64,000 bases of DNA from Norana najaformis (lineage: Eukaryota > Annelida > Clitellata > Crassiclitellata > Hormogastridae). The stretch's first letter is position 1; the number at the start of each line of letters is the position of its first letter. The stretch covers positions 46,071,657 through 46,135,656 of the forward strand of contig OZ029916.1 in NCBI GenBank assembly GCA_964023275.1, in the 5' to 3' direction. Positions 48,897 through 60,090 of the stretch are shown in pieces. Both the position numbers and the translations under genes were made by a program. Below the pieces are notes generated by a model, which had not been told where the DNA came from, did no database searches, and saw nothing but the letters and a program-made list of their open reading frames with translations.

Positions 48897-51807
48897 CTGA
48901 AACAATATTATGGACGTATTTGTTCAGCCAAATTGTAAACAAGTTTTACAAACAAATAAAAAACTGCAAGTATTATTGTCATTATTTCTGCACTTAATAA
49001 GCGCCATTCTCCAATGACTAAGCATCAATCGATGGCGCTGAGCAATTGTGAGTAAAGGACTTGCTGAAGGTCCTTACACAGTAACTGTCTTGGGAGTCTC
49101 AAACCTGTACTCTCCATGTTCCAAGCTCAGTGCTCTAACCAATCGGTTACTGTGACCTACATACAAGCTGAGCATTCTAACCAATCACCTACTGTGACCT
49201 ACATACAAGCTGAGCACTCTAACCAATCACCTACCGTGACCTACATACAAGCCAAGCGCTCTTACCAACCGCCTACCGTGACCTACATACAAGCCAAGAG
49301 CTCTAACCAATCCCCTACCGTGACCTACATACAAGCCAAACGCTCTAACCAATCACCTACCATGACCTACATACAAGCCAAGCACTCTAACCAACCGTCT
49401 ACCGTGACCTACATACAAGCCAAGCGCTCTAACCATTCAGCTATCATTCCCCACAATTTATGGTGCATCGTTAGTAGCCAGCTACATTGTTTCTCTTGAC
49501 TCTGAGTTAGAAAATTATTTGGAAATTTATTTATTTATAAGTCGTGCCTCTTTCTGAGCCATGAAGAGCGTTTCCATTGCCTGAAGTCGGACAAGTGCGG
49601 AGTTCATGTCCTGCTGCAGTCGATCAAGCGCCAGCGCCAGATGATCTGCTGTGCCGGCCATGACCCCATTCGTCAGCGGGTAACCCTCCAGTGGAATTCC
49701 ACCAGGCGCAAGGACAACAGGTTGCGAATGATTGGTAGCAATATAATCACGGGAATGATGCTTCCCTGCAACAAAAATAACAGTCACAACCATAAAAGTA
49801 AAGTCTCCCATATCCCACAAGTGAAATGTAGCGGAGGCGCTCATTTCCTTTTCTTTAGGCCCTTGAACCGGCAATGGACGAATCCCAAGGTCTTGGACAC
49901 GGGGCATCTTTGGACATCCCGAGACTTGCCGTTTACTTCGCAGTTTACAACGGTACCAAATTATGCAGCTTGGTGACAGAGGCACAGTATGTGCAAACAA
50001 CTTGCCCAGGGCCGAAGACAGGCTACAGAAGATGAGCAATCCAAAAGGATGACACTGTAGTCCAGACCTGATAGGACAGATGCAGTCAGACGATTCCAAC
50101 AATTGGAACTGCAACCAAGAAAACCTGGTAAACCAATACAGTCTAATGATTGAGTAGAATATATATAAGCCTCAGAAGCTCAAGAGAGGAAGCTCGCACC
50201 TTTTAAGAACCTCTCAATTATAAATTCATCTGAAATTAATTTATTTCAAGTCCAATAAAAATACTTTAATCACATATAATTTAAAATGAATTAAAAAATA
50301 AAGATTGCACTCCAGGGATCATACATAGACAAAGTGACATTTCAAACCAAAAGGCTGATATTCGTAGATATTATAAAATACAAATTTCGGATGATTTTCA
50401 CTGCCTAGTCAAACAGTGGATGCCGAGTTCCAAACTGACAGTTGATTTGCAGTTGATTTCCAACCTGATTGGGACAAAAAATGGCTTGCTCCTCACGCAA
50501 TCAAAGCTTTACCTGCTTGCGGGGAGCTCAACGAAAGTTGATCTTCTGGATTGCAATCTAATACAAGTGGACCCTTACGAAGGATAGTGTCGTCCTGAAG
50601 ACAAACAACCACATGAATTACAGAAACTAACTGAATGAGTTCTGTAGCGCCGTTATCATAACGCACAACTCGTCAGACGATGGAAACTTAACATGAAATT
50701 TACAACCATACGAGTTATATCATCTGATCGAACGACTTGTGATATCCAATTATTATCAGACAGCACAAGACATGAATCGATAGTCATTTTAATTGAAACT
50801 ATATTCAAAATTTATCCGTTGGAGAAGTTTGCTGAATCATACATTTGAGTCGTCTGCACTATGCGTTGAGTAGTCAGAAAGTTACAAAATGATATTGCAT
50901 TTTGCAAAATTTCACAAAGGCGTAAAATTCTTAAGCATATACTACATCACAACAATCCGAGTAAATGGCGGCATCTACCAGTAAGTTTGAAACGTCGGAA
51001 GTGTCGCAGAACTCCTCTGCGTCACTTCCGCTGTCACTAGTTGGCTCTCCTGATCCAAGCGCTCGTTGAGCAACAGAAGTGGAAGGAAAGGAATTCGGTG
51101 TATCTGACAGCAAAACAAAATACAACATAAATCAGCATCTTGGAAATGTTGGAGAGAAATGTTGGAAAGGAAACAGCAACGTGCAGCCGCTGTTCCTCGT
51201 ATAATTCAAAAATCTGTTCAGTCACGAGAGATCATATATGCTGGTACCTCAGAACAAAAAACTGGTATCCATCTAATCTAATCTAAAGAAAAGTTACCAC
51301 TGGCAGGTCCCACTCACACAAGTAGAACCTAGCCAAGTGAGTTTCGTCCACAACTGACAATGTGTTTAGAGTTCCAACAACAAAAAATTACCAATGTTGC
51401 TAGTGGGTGAAGCGCGCTGCGGTGAACTTTCGGTAGAAGCAGATGACGAATAACTGGAAAATTCCTGTCCATTATGCTGATCAAAGCTGTTTGGCTTTGA
51501 AACAGGTTCAGTCAGCTGAGGAGAATCGGAACGGACAGGACTTGCGTTTCTGTGCTTTGGACTGGCATTTCGAACCATCTGCGCGATTGGCGTATCGTCG
51601 TCAACCACCTCGTAAAAGTTGCCTAGTTTCTCAACAAACTCCTGGACGTTTTCAGTGTGTGGCATTGTCTCGATGATCTGAGAAAAATCAAAACAATATA
51701 TCGTAATTGTTTACTAAACGTGAAATTTCTACAGCAAAACGAAAGCTAAGATACAGGAACCAGTTTATTTTTATTATTATTATTATCATTATCACTATGA
51801 TTATCAC

Positions 51808-51843
<36 letters not shown>

Positions 51844-54800
51844 CATCATTATCATCATCATCACCACCACCACCACCACCATCATCATCAATCATCATCA
51901 TCATTATTATTATTCGGATATTTATGTTGCACTAATTAATGAGCTTTTACCTTCTTCAGTTCATCAACATAACGTATCATGGCTGTTTCTTTAGACATTG
52001 AACCAAGACTGTTCCAAGCATCCCTTGTGGACAAACAACAGAATATATTTAGCATACATTAAGCAAAAATATACATGTATTTATGTATGTAAATATGTAT
52101 GTATGTATGTAAGCATTCTTAATATAGCACCTTTTAAGTACCTTACAAAAGAACCGTTTTATAGCTCCTGTTATTACTTTAATTCTGATGTAACATGATT
52201 GGGCATGAATCATAAAATTTAATTCAGCCTGAGAACATGAACTTTTTATAAAGAACGAGGTCATGTCACTTTCCAATTACTGAGCAACATGAACTTGATT
52301 TAAAAAATTAGGTCAAGCCACGTTACTAATACCCAGCAACACGAACTTGATAGTAATTATAAAAATGAGGTTAAGTCACTTTACAATTACCCAGTAACTT
52401 CATTTTTAAGAAATATAGGTAATTGCCTCTCCACTTCTCTCCCATCGCCCCTTATCTGCCATCAAGTATATCTACCATCAAGTACATACCTAAGGTACCT
52501 GTTAACTGGGGAGTTCAAAGCGAAAACAGTAATTAATAAGTTAACCACATGAAAAGAAATTACCCAGTAACAAATTTCTCACTCAAAACGAGACATCTAC
52601 ATTAATTAAGTGAGGGTCATGATTCCCGCAGTTCCTCATTCAGCCGCTGGACACATGGCGAGTAACCAAATGCTTACTTACTCATCTGAAGGTTCACTCT
52701 GAGAAATGCATCAAAGATGGACGCACCATTTTGCTTTACCCACAACGTTCCAGAAACCAGGTTTACTGACGTTGCACGGACCAAGCGTTGCCTGCTTGTA
52801 GAGACCATAGAAAGTGAGCATCATTGCGATCGAAGGCTGAAATGACCCTACAAATCAAATACATCAAAGGCTCAATATATTTACATGATTCATTACAACA
52901 CGGATTACGACACAACACGGTTGGGGAGATAGATCCAAAACATAGTTTAGTTTTCAAATATCTGTTCGGAATAACATTTCATTACTACTTGCACTGAATG
53001 CATGTATAGGTAGGCATGTAGGATGTACGTGTGTATGTATGTGAGCATGTAAGAACTTATGTATTTATAAATGTATGTATATATGTATGTGTGCAATACA
53101 CTGTGCATGTATTAGTGTATGGATGTAGACAAATATGTGTGTATGATGTATGTAAATATGCATTAGAACAGTTACATAGTGCTTAAAATAAAGAAGCTCA
53201 CAAAGGTTAGGGCTCTCAAAAGTATCTAAACTAATCTAATCTAATGACTTCTATAGCACCGTCATCATAATGCACAAGGCATCAGTCGATTATCACTTCA
53301 AGCAAAAACATGGTAAAAAAATTTTCTGCTGGATAATCCTGGTTGAAATCCAATGGATCTAAGAAGTCAGGATATGATGGATAACACATAACATAATAGA
53401 ACATAACATAATATGACATGACATAACATAACACTAGTGTTTCAAGTGGTTTAGAAGACATGTGACCTGTGTTTAGAACCACTGAAAATTAACTGGGAAT
53501 TTTTAACAGCCAATCCTTCCTAGCTTATTCCTAAAAGCTGGGATAGCATCCACTGAGACAGTACTATTATCATAACTATTCCACACGTATACGACTATTG
53601 CACTAGAGAGTTTCTGCCCTAGTGTTCCTTTCAGTTTTTTAAATAAACAAGGGTAAGCAAGTTGAAAGACACGCGTCTTAAGTTTAGACTTGAATGACAT
53701 TAAAGAACTGAAAGAATGCACAGAACTGAGCAGTGAACTCCAAACATGCCCCCAACATGACAGCCCAACACTTTCCTTGTTTGAGGTACAATACGAATCA
53801 GTGTCTTAATGAAGTTCAATGTTTAATGAACGAAAATGAAATATGAATAGCTTTAGAAAGAAAATCATTGAGTTGCTTGACAAGTTAGGCATATGCTTCG
53901 AAAAAAGCAACAAAAAGGCTAAAGAGTAGAAGTTACTACATCCATTCATTCAGTCCCTCTTATCATTCTTACAGGTATGTCCTTTGAAGAGGCCACTAAG
54001 AACACTCAATGGTACTCATACACTGGTTACTTAATTTTAAAACCAATCAATGGTTCAAGAAATCGATACACAACCTAACTAATCTCAACAACAGTTCAAA
54101 GGTTGCGAACAAAGAACAAGCTTTAACTGATAAACGTTTTCACTGTAATAAAATGACAGTAGGATTAATTAATTGAGGCTTATCAAGCAAGTGTTGTACT
54201 GTATTAAACGCTAAACAATTTGACACAGTACAATTCAAGTGGACTTTGATCAGAGCATCTTTAAAATCTGATTTGATTGCCAAATGCAGAATTCAGGCAA
54301 TATCTCAATTTTAATAAAACCTTAAATGTTCCACACTTATAAAATTTCTTTTGAAGTAACATATATGCAATAAGGCTTTTTAGCAAAATCACAGCCTTTC
54401 TGGCGTGGTCTCAATAGTTTAAACCCTGAGCTTGATAACAATATTGGCAATTGGTTGGCAAGCCGTGTAACTCGAAAGATCTTGTCTGGCTGTACGGTTA
54501 CTGGATTACTATATCGTCTGCCGCACTGATATTGTAAAGTAATGTAAAGCGCTGAAGTTTCTCAGTCACACGAATACCGCGACAAGTCGAACAGCTTATT
54601 CTACAGTTTCAAAGACTGCTAATGATTGCGCATAATAAACATGCAATTAAGATGCTAATCTTATCAGTTCACTCACGTAATAACATTGCTTGGTATGGTA
54701 ATGGTCGGTTAAAGTAATTAAGTTACTCAACGGTAAAGTAAACTAGCATTGCATTCGCACAAGTTGTTAGCAAGCGGCTTCCGGCTCAAGAAACCGTAAA

Positions 54801-54919
54801 GTTACAGGCATAATAATAATAATACCAGCAAAATGGTCTTCCGCCAACTCACCATTCTTGGGCAAACTATGAATAACATTAACAGCCGCCTCAAACTTCT
54901 CCTTAGCAGACGCAGCCAT
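46291..54919 (-). CDS. ACBD5: ACBD5-like acyl-CoA-binding domain protein, two predicted 3' ends
   Basis: Shared exons (minus strand, 5' to 3'): 54919-54853, 52847-52727, 52023-51951, 51677-51392, 51103-50979, 50594-50513. They end in phase 1. Two continuations fit: terminal exon 49765-49527 (330 aa in total), or cassette 48896-48858 plus terminal exon 46376-46291 (292 aa in total). The N-terminal acyl-CoA-binding domain shows KFEAAVNVIHSLPKNG, YGLYKQATLGPC, KPGFW and KWDAWNSLGSMSKETAM. The middle is Ser/Pro-rich and carries an FFAT-like motif. ACBD5 is a peroxisomal tail-anchored protein that binds very-long-chain acyl-CoA and tethers peroxisomes to the ER through VAP. I see no tail-anchor segment in either predicted end. 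ACBD4 is an alternative name. Confidence 0.88.
46940..47455. repeat. 33-bp minisatellite, about 15 copies
   Basis: Unit TCATTATCACTGTCATCATC plus ATTGTAAGAATCG, nearly invariant. In the last intron of the ACBD5-like gene (end B). All six frames are low complexity. Confidence 0.9.
47823..48070 (+). mobile_element. LINE 3' fragment, family 3
   Basis: The frame reads AIPSGTVFRFTQLATI-like sequence and FRKAGLRPMCTTLLLL, then the repeat CAATTCCTCGCTCAGGTGAA and CATGGCGTGTAACAAATGCA. The last part also occurs at about 43395-43460 and 52625-52685. Confidence 0.5.
48325..48610 (+). mobile_element. tRNA-derived SINE S3
   Basis: Head with B box GGTTCAACTCC, then TGACCTTGGGCAAGTTGTTT, GTAAACGGCAAGTCCTGGGA and TTCCTTTTCTTT-type body. 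The body recurs in reverse at 49800-49990 and, more diverged, at 19220-19420 (GACTTGCCGTTTACTTC). Confidence 0.6.
48600..48805 (+). mobile_element. LINE 3' end, family 2
   Basis: TTTCAACTTGCTTACCCACT, ATTGACTGATGCCTTCTGCA, AGCTCTATAGAAGTTATCAG, then GATTAGATTAGG. In an intron of the ACBD5-like gene, opposite strand. Confidence 0.6.
49040..49440 (-). mobile_element. tRNA-Thr-like SINE with tandemly amplified tRNA 5' half
   Basis: The SINE body and B-box part are at 49040-49130. The tRNA 5' half (GGTTAGAGCACTGAGCTTG on the minus strand) is then repeated about seven more times with a 42-bp period to about 49440; each unit has an A-box-like TTGGTTAGAG and CTTGTAT. Confidence 0.65.
49527..49765 (-). 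CDS. ACBD5: ACBD5-like alternative terminal exon A (coiled coil)
   Basis: Acceptor TTGCAG precedes 49765 and the frame continues from 50513 to a TAA at 49529-49527. It codes for a linker and then LALALDRLQQDMNSALVRLQ, which matches the coiled coil that precedes the tail anchor in vertebrate ACBD5. The frame stops about 20 residues after this (AQKEARLINK), where vertebrates continue into the membrane anchor. AATAAA overlaps the stop codon region on the minus strand. Confidence 0.75.
49800..49990 (-). mobile_element. SINE S3 body, antisense to 48325-48610
   Basis: CATTTCCTTTTCTTTAGGCC, GACTTGCCGTTTACTTCGCA and ACTTGCCCAGGG are the reverse complement of S3. It lies just before ACBD5-like exon 49765-49527. 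Confidence 0.55.
51765..51915. repeat. (ATT)n / (ATC)n / (ACC)n microsatellite
   Basis: Between ACBD5-like exons 52023-51951 and 51677-51392. Confidence 0.85.
53230..53720 (-). mobile_element. LINE 3' end, family 2, antisense
   Basis: The minus strand reads SLMSFKSKLKTRVFQLAYP, later TGATGCCTTGTGCATTATGA and GGTGCTATAGAAGTCATTAG, then GATTAGATTA. In intron 1 of the ACBD5-like gene. Confidence 0.65.
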
Positions 54920-55359
54920 GTTTACATCTCTCCAACGACATTTACAACCGTTGAACCACAGATTACATATATAGTACATATAGATTACACAAAGTCCACG
55001 CGCTGCTTAGTGACGTCTATGAAAATTAGCGACATCTAGCAGTTGACAATACAACTTCGCATAAATTATATTATGACACACTAAGAGTTCTTTAAAAATT
55101 TGACTTGATTTAAGATATTGTATTTTTTGTTTCAGTAGAATGCCTTCGGGTAAATCTAACTATTTACGACAACTACAAAATTCATGCAATCAGCCGCCTT
55201 TCCATTTCTCACTGATCTTCTGCCAACCTGATTTGTTCTTCCCACGGCATCTATGGACAGACCCACTGACTTGGCGCAGCTCTCTCGAATAAGCTCTTGC
55301 CCTGCGCTTAGGTTTAAGTAGCACGTTAGAAATTCTCGAGATTACGATTACATGACCCA

Positions 55360-55690
55360 TCCTACGAACTCACCATTGATCACCACTTGTGATCTCTGTA
55401 CAGGTCTTTCGCTGAAAATTTAAAACACTTCTGTCCCCCATATCCTATTCTGATTCCTCCCCTTCTTCTTATCTATCTTGCCGCTTCAATTTTAAAGCAC
55501 CATCCGCCCAACGAGGTAATAGAAGAACGCATCCGCCGCAGCTGCATGACTGTCTGACCTTTATAACTTGACCCAGAACCGGATCTGACCCGACCATACC
55601 GAGCGCCTTGAATAGACTGGTTCCCGTGGCTTCCTTTCGTTGGACGCTGTATTCCCTTATTAACATCTTTGGTATAGACCTTGAGTTTAC
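55360..55690 (+). mobile_element. LINE 3' end, family 1
   Basis: Same ORF2 end and 3' UTR as 27810-28285 (CAGGTCTTTCGCTGAAAATT, CCGCTTCAATTTTAAAGCA, GAATAGACTGGTTCCCG), decayed. Intergenic between the ACBD5-like and ASB genes. Confidence 0.6.
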
Positions 55691-55791
55691 ATTTACGAAT
55701 AGGAATCAGTCAGTAACATGGATTATATATTAAACTATAGACCTTTTGTTAGACAACAAATTTATGCATCTGGGGTTTAAGTGATTCATGT

Positions 55792-56155
55792 AATGCCGTT
55801 CACCTATGACAAGCGCCGTGAATTAAGGCTTGAAAGGCGAAGGCGAATCCATAAAAAAACGGGTCAACAAACCCCGAACGCCGTTGTTGAAGCCACGGGT
55901 TAAAAGGACTGAGATCGGCGATCAATGCAAGGAATACAGGTCTAAATATAGATTTCTTGGACCGTACGATATGTTCCCATTAGCACATAAGGCGTCCACA
56001 GCCTTTGCCGAAGCCCCAACGAGGCGAGTGTATTGCACAGACCAGACGTGTGTAAACAGCATCAGCAGACGCCAGTGTATGTCATCCAGGGTAGCGAGCG
56101 ACCAGCCCCAGCCAAAGCGCAGGCGACAGATCAGGAAGGCGCTACGTGATGCATA
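55792..56155 (+). other. Possible small basic ORF, unsupported
   Basis: An open frame from ATG 55830 to 56155 gives 108 residues rich in Lys, Arg and Gln with two Cys (CTDQTC). A second frame from 55792 starts MPFTYDKRRELRLERRRR. The sequence is not simple repeat, but I see no splice context and no family. It could be a decayed element. Confidence 0.15.
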
Positions 56156-56478
56156 GTCTGTGTTCGTATAGCGATTGGGAGCTCGGAATGGTTTTAATTA
56201 ATCACTGTGGAGAATGATCGACAGATACCATCATTGAGAGATACTAATGCTGGCTCAGACACAGGTAGAATTTAAAATTATTTTTCAGCCGTGTGCCTAA
56301 GGCTGTCAGTCTGTACGACTGTACATTAATTGCCTGCAGATCTATTATTTCATACTTGTTTACATCTGCCGGCCCAAGTATTTAGAGCTGTCTCTGTGTC
56401 TGTCAGCCGTGTCTGAATATTTCTTTGCCTGTCAGCCTGTGAACTTTTCTGTATAGGGTTACTTTCTTACGTTACTTC

Positions 56479-56479
<1 letters not shown>

Positions 56480-56531
<52 letters not shown>

Positions 56532-56885
56532 GCGAGCGAAGTATCAGTCGGTGCCTGATGCTATAAATAGGGTGAGCTCTTGGATCTGAGGGACTAATTA
56601 CGTCGACCTTTTCTGTCGACCGGGGCTTGCTTGACACGACCTTATGAATCGACCTTATGGCGCGACTCGCTGACCCGGTCATTCTTCCACAATTAGATAT
56701 GCAGGCTTCTTGGTGTCTGCCTTCCTGTCTGTTTTTTTACCTGCTTGCCTGCCTGCATCGATGCCGGCCTGTGATACAGCTGCATGGCTAATTGCATGCA
56801 TCGTTGCCCGCTTGCGTGACCGCTTCCCTGCCTGTCTGCCTGCCTGCCTGTCTGCCTGCCTGCCTGCCTGCCTGCATGCATGCTT
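56480..56885. repeat. (CTGT)n and CCTGC-rich arrays
   Basis: (CTGT)n at 56480-56532 and CTGC/CCTG tracts at 56740-56880, upstream of the ASB gene. A GTCGTC/ATCATC tract follows at 57090-57200. Confidence 0.8.
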
Positions 56886-57427
56886 TCGTGGCAGGCGCAC
56901 TGCTGGCCTGGGTAGCCTAGCGCAGCCTGGCCTTGGCTGCAGTGGGGAGGAGGACAGAGGTCCCTTTAGGCGGTGGATGCGGGTTTCGATGCGGGAGATG
57001 CGACGGATGCTGCAGCTGACCAGCAATCGATTGAGCCTGTTATTGGCGCCGCGTAGAGACGCCAGGAAATGACTAAGTAAGCTAGGACATCACCTTTTTC
57101 GTCATCGACATCGTCGTCGTCGTTGTCGCCTTCATTATTATCATCGTATTCATCATCATTATAATCAATATCATCGTCGTCATCATCATCTCTACCACCC
57201 ATACCTCTGCACCACCACGACCACTACGACAACGACGACGACCACCAGCAACAACAACAGCACATTTGCTGTTTAGTCAACCTTGTTATCGTCGTTGTCA
57301 CCGTCATCGCTTCTTTGTCATTCTATTGCTTATCATAGTTTTCTTTGTAGACCTTAATGTGATAATTCATCCAGCGTCATTCATGAAGCTAGTTTGACAT
57401 CGCCATGTTCAGTCAAACCTGACAGCG

Positions 57428-59284
57428 ATGGCACTTCGAAGCTGCGTCGGTTCACGCATGAACGAACCGCTTCTGCAAGCGGTCGAGGAGGCGATCAAAG
57501 ACAGCGCCGCCTCACGGCTACACTCCCTACTCTCGGCCGGGCAGCTGTCTTCGTCTGAGCTCGCCCACAAGTGCCTCCTCCACCAGGCTGCTTGGCTGGG
57601 ACACACAACCTGCGTCCGACTGCTCCTCGACCACGGAGCATCTCCCGACGAACCGCATCGGAAGAACGGCTGCACTCCGTTGCATCTGGCTCACTTCTGC
57701 ACCGTCGTGGAGGACACGAATCCCGGAGCGACGATTCGAACCCTAGTCGCCGCAGGCGCCGATATCAACAATCCAGGAGGAAAGAAGTGTGGGAAGATGC
57801 CGATCGATCACGCCATCCAACATCAAAGGATCGATTCCATACAGGTGCTGCTGTCCGAGGGGTCACAGGTGAGAGGTTTATATTTCACGGTTCGTTGAAT
57901 TCTGTCGAAAGATTGGAGGTGAGAGAGATGTTCTACTTAGATGTTACGGGTCACTGAATTCGGTCGAGGGTTCAGCAGGGAAAGGTTTAGATTTCACGGC
58001 TCATTGAAGTTCGTCCAAGGATCACAGGTAAAGGGTAAAAGATGTTGTTTAGATTTAACGGTTCACTGCATTCGGTCGAGGATCACAGACGAGAGATTCA
58101 GATTTCACGGTTTAGTGAATTTCGTCGAAGGGCCACTGAATGTTCTGACTCTTCTGGCGCAAAAACAGTAACAGTACGGATAGTCCGGTCTTTCTCTGTG
58201 GCAGATCCAAGGCTCTGGCTGCTTCTGTCCGCTTCGGTTTTCTGTGTTGTTTAGATCAAGACTGAAATCTCATCTGTATCGAATTCCTCATCCCAAGTAG
58301 CCTGTCCTCAGGTTTCAATGACCTCACAGATCTTAACTGTACGGCTTGCCCAACAGACTGTGATTTTGGAGTGTAAGAGACGGACGGACAGACAGACAGA
58401 CAGACGGACGGACGGACAGACGGACGGAGGCAGGCAGGCAGTAAGGAAGTGAGGGAGGGAGGGAGGGAGTGAGGGCCAAGGACAAGGACAGGGTCAAAGA
58501 GGAAGAGGGCAGGGAGAAGAGAGGAAGCGAGAGAAATGGGAGCAACAGAGGTTTCCCAGAATGGTCATATTGCCGAACTAGCGCACAGTTCCTACGCAAC
58601 TGGATAGGCTAATATATATTAAGTATATATACTGCGATCAGTTATCAACATACATATACATACATGATGTTTGTTTTCGTTGACCGACAGGTGACGCTAC
58701 AGTCCGTGTTGATTTCGATCGACGTGGCGAATCCGCGCATCCTGGAACTGCTTTTGATCCACGGCGGCGACTGTAGCCGTCCGCTGACGAGCACCGTGCT
58801 GTTCTGGGGCCAGCCTCTGCACAACGCTCTCTACTCTCCCCTCAAGTGTCCGCGCGAGTGCTACAAACAGCTGTTCCGTCTGCTCGTCCAGGCGACCGTC
58901 TGCTACCCAGTTCTCCAACCGCCCATCGAGGCCCCTGAACCCGGTGCCCTCCCTTCACCCACCGGCCGGCTGCCTCCAAGCGTGCACGTGGCCCTCGAAG
59001 CGGAGCTGCGTACGATAGCCAACGACTACGTTGACCTCGCTCAGTACCTGTACGCGAGCCTCGTGAGGAACGGACTGATACCGTCGGAACCCCTGAGGAA
59101 GCTGATGGTGAGTATGGTGGACTGGACCGAGGAGTATCTTCGAAGTCCTCCGACCCTGAGAGATGTTTGTGTTCGGACTGTCCGCTCCTACTTCCACCAG
59201 AGCGGAAATGTCATGTACGCTGTGCACAGACTCCATCTGCCGTCGAGACTGAAAAACCTCATTCTGCTCATCAATCCGTTTTAG
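57428..59284 (+). CDS. Ankyrin-repeat and SOCS-box protein (ASB family, 2 exons, 344 aa)
   Basis: Exons 57428-57868 and 58691-59284 join in phase 0 at CACAG|GTGAGA and GACAG|GTGACG. Ankyrin repeats cover about residues 40-190, with helices such as LLHQAAWLGHTTCVRLLLDHGA and CTPLHLAHF...IRTLVAAGADIN. A longer alpha-helical part follows. The C-terminus is a SOCS box: BC-box TLRDVCVRTVRSYF (consensus T/S-L-x3-C-x3-V/I), then LHLPSRLKNLILLI, close to the end motif of ASB proteins. Such proteins are substrate receptors of Cullin5/Elongin BC ubiquitin ligases. The exact orthologue (which ASB number) cannot be told by eye. Confidence 0.88.
57851..58135 (+). repeat. Degenerate 50-60 bp array repeating the ASB exon 1 end and donor
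   Basis: The exon end GTCCGAGGGGTCACAG|GTGAGAG (bar added) is echoed at 57904-57925, 57963-57984, 58012-58034 and 58073-58094, each followed by a GATTTCACGGTTCATTGAATT-like stretch. GT donors persist at 57919 and 58028. Confidence 0.75.
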
Positions 59285-59483
59285 CTGTGCGATGCTCGAT
59301 GGTCCAAAGTGGTAACTCTAGCTGATGGAATCTGTTACAGTCTGCTTAGGTTATGATTATTAATGCCTGCCGACATTAGATCATGTGAGAGGATTGTATG
59401 TTTGTATGTATGTATATGTCACGATGCCGAGTCTCATCAAATAGAAGTCTTTTATTATTTAACTGAGAGGTTACTTGGACCGA

Positions 59484-59489
59484 AATAAA
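59484..59489 (+). terminator. Polyadenylation signal of the ASB gene
   Basis: AATAAA lies 200 bases after the TAG stop at 59282-59284, in otherwise unremarkable sequence. The spacing fits a short 3' UTR. Confidence 0.5.
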
Positions 59490-59784
59490 GTTCAACAGCA
59501 GTTCACGGCAGTTCTGACAGTCAGACATCGACTGACGAGCGGCTCTGTTTCTCTCTCGGTCTGTATCGGTGTAACCCAAAGAGTTACTTTCCCCCCATTT
59601 AACGAGTCTGACAATGCCTCGACAATCCCTGGTGAATCTGTCTGGCACTCTGTCGCATCAGGTGAGTGTCCGAATTTTCCGGCCGATGGCGCACCTCCAG
59701 CTACCATCACTGAACACCAGAGGGCACCACTGGACGCACGTGCTGATGACGACGACAACTGAGGAGAGGAACTTGATATTGAAT

Positions 59785-60090
59785 ATGTATGTATGTATGT
59801 ATGTATGCATATGTATGTTTACATATTTGTATACGTATGTATGCATGTATATATTTGTGTATGTGTGTATATATGATGCATGTATGTATGTATATGTATG
59901 CCATGTATGATGTCTGTGTTTAATTATGTATGTATATATGATGTATGTATGTATGATTTATGCATGTATGCATATGCTTATGTAAATTTTTTGTTTGTAT
60001 GTATGATGTTTGTATGTGTGTATGTATGATATACACGCGTACTAACATACCTATGTATTTATGTGTGTATTGGTGTGTATGCCTGTATAA
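59785..60090. repeat. Degenerate (TATG)n array
   Basis: Downstream of the ASB polyadenylation signal. 60100-61100 contains a GCGCCGTTTAAGTACCTCAC fragment shared with 48210-48245 and 52125-52150, and otherwise no gene. Confidence 0.8.
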
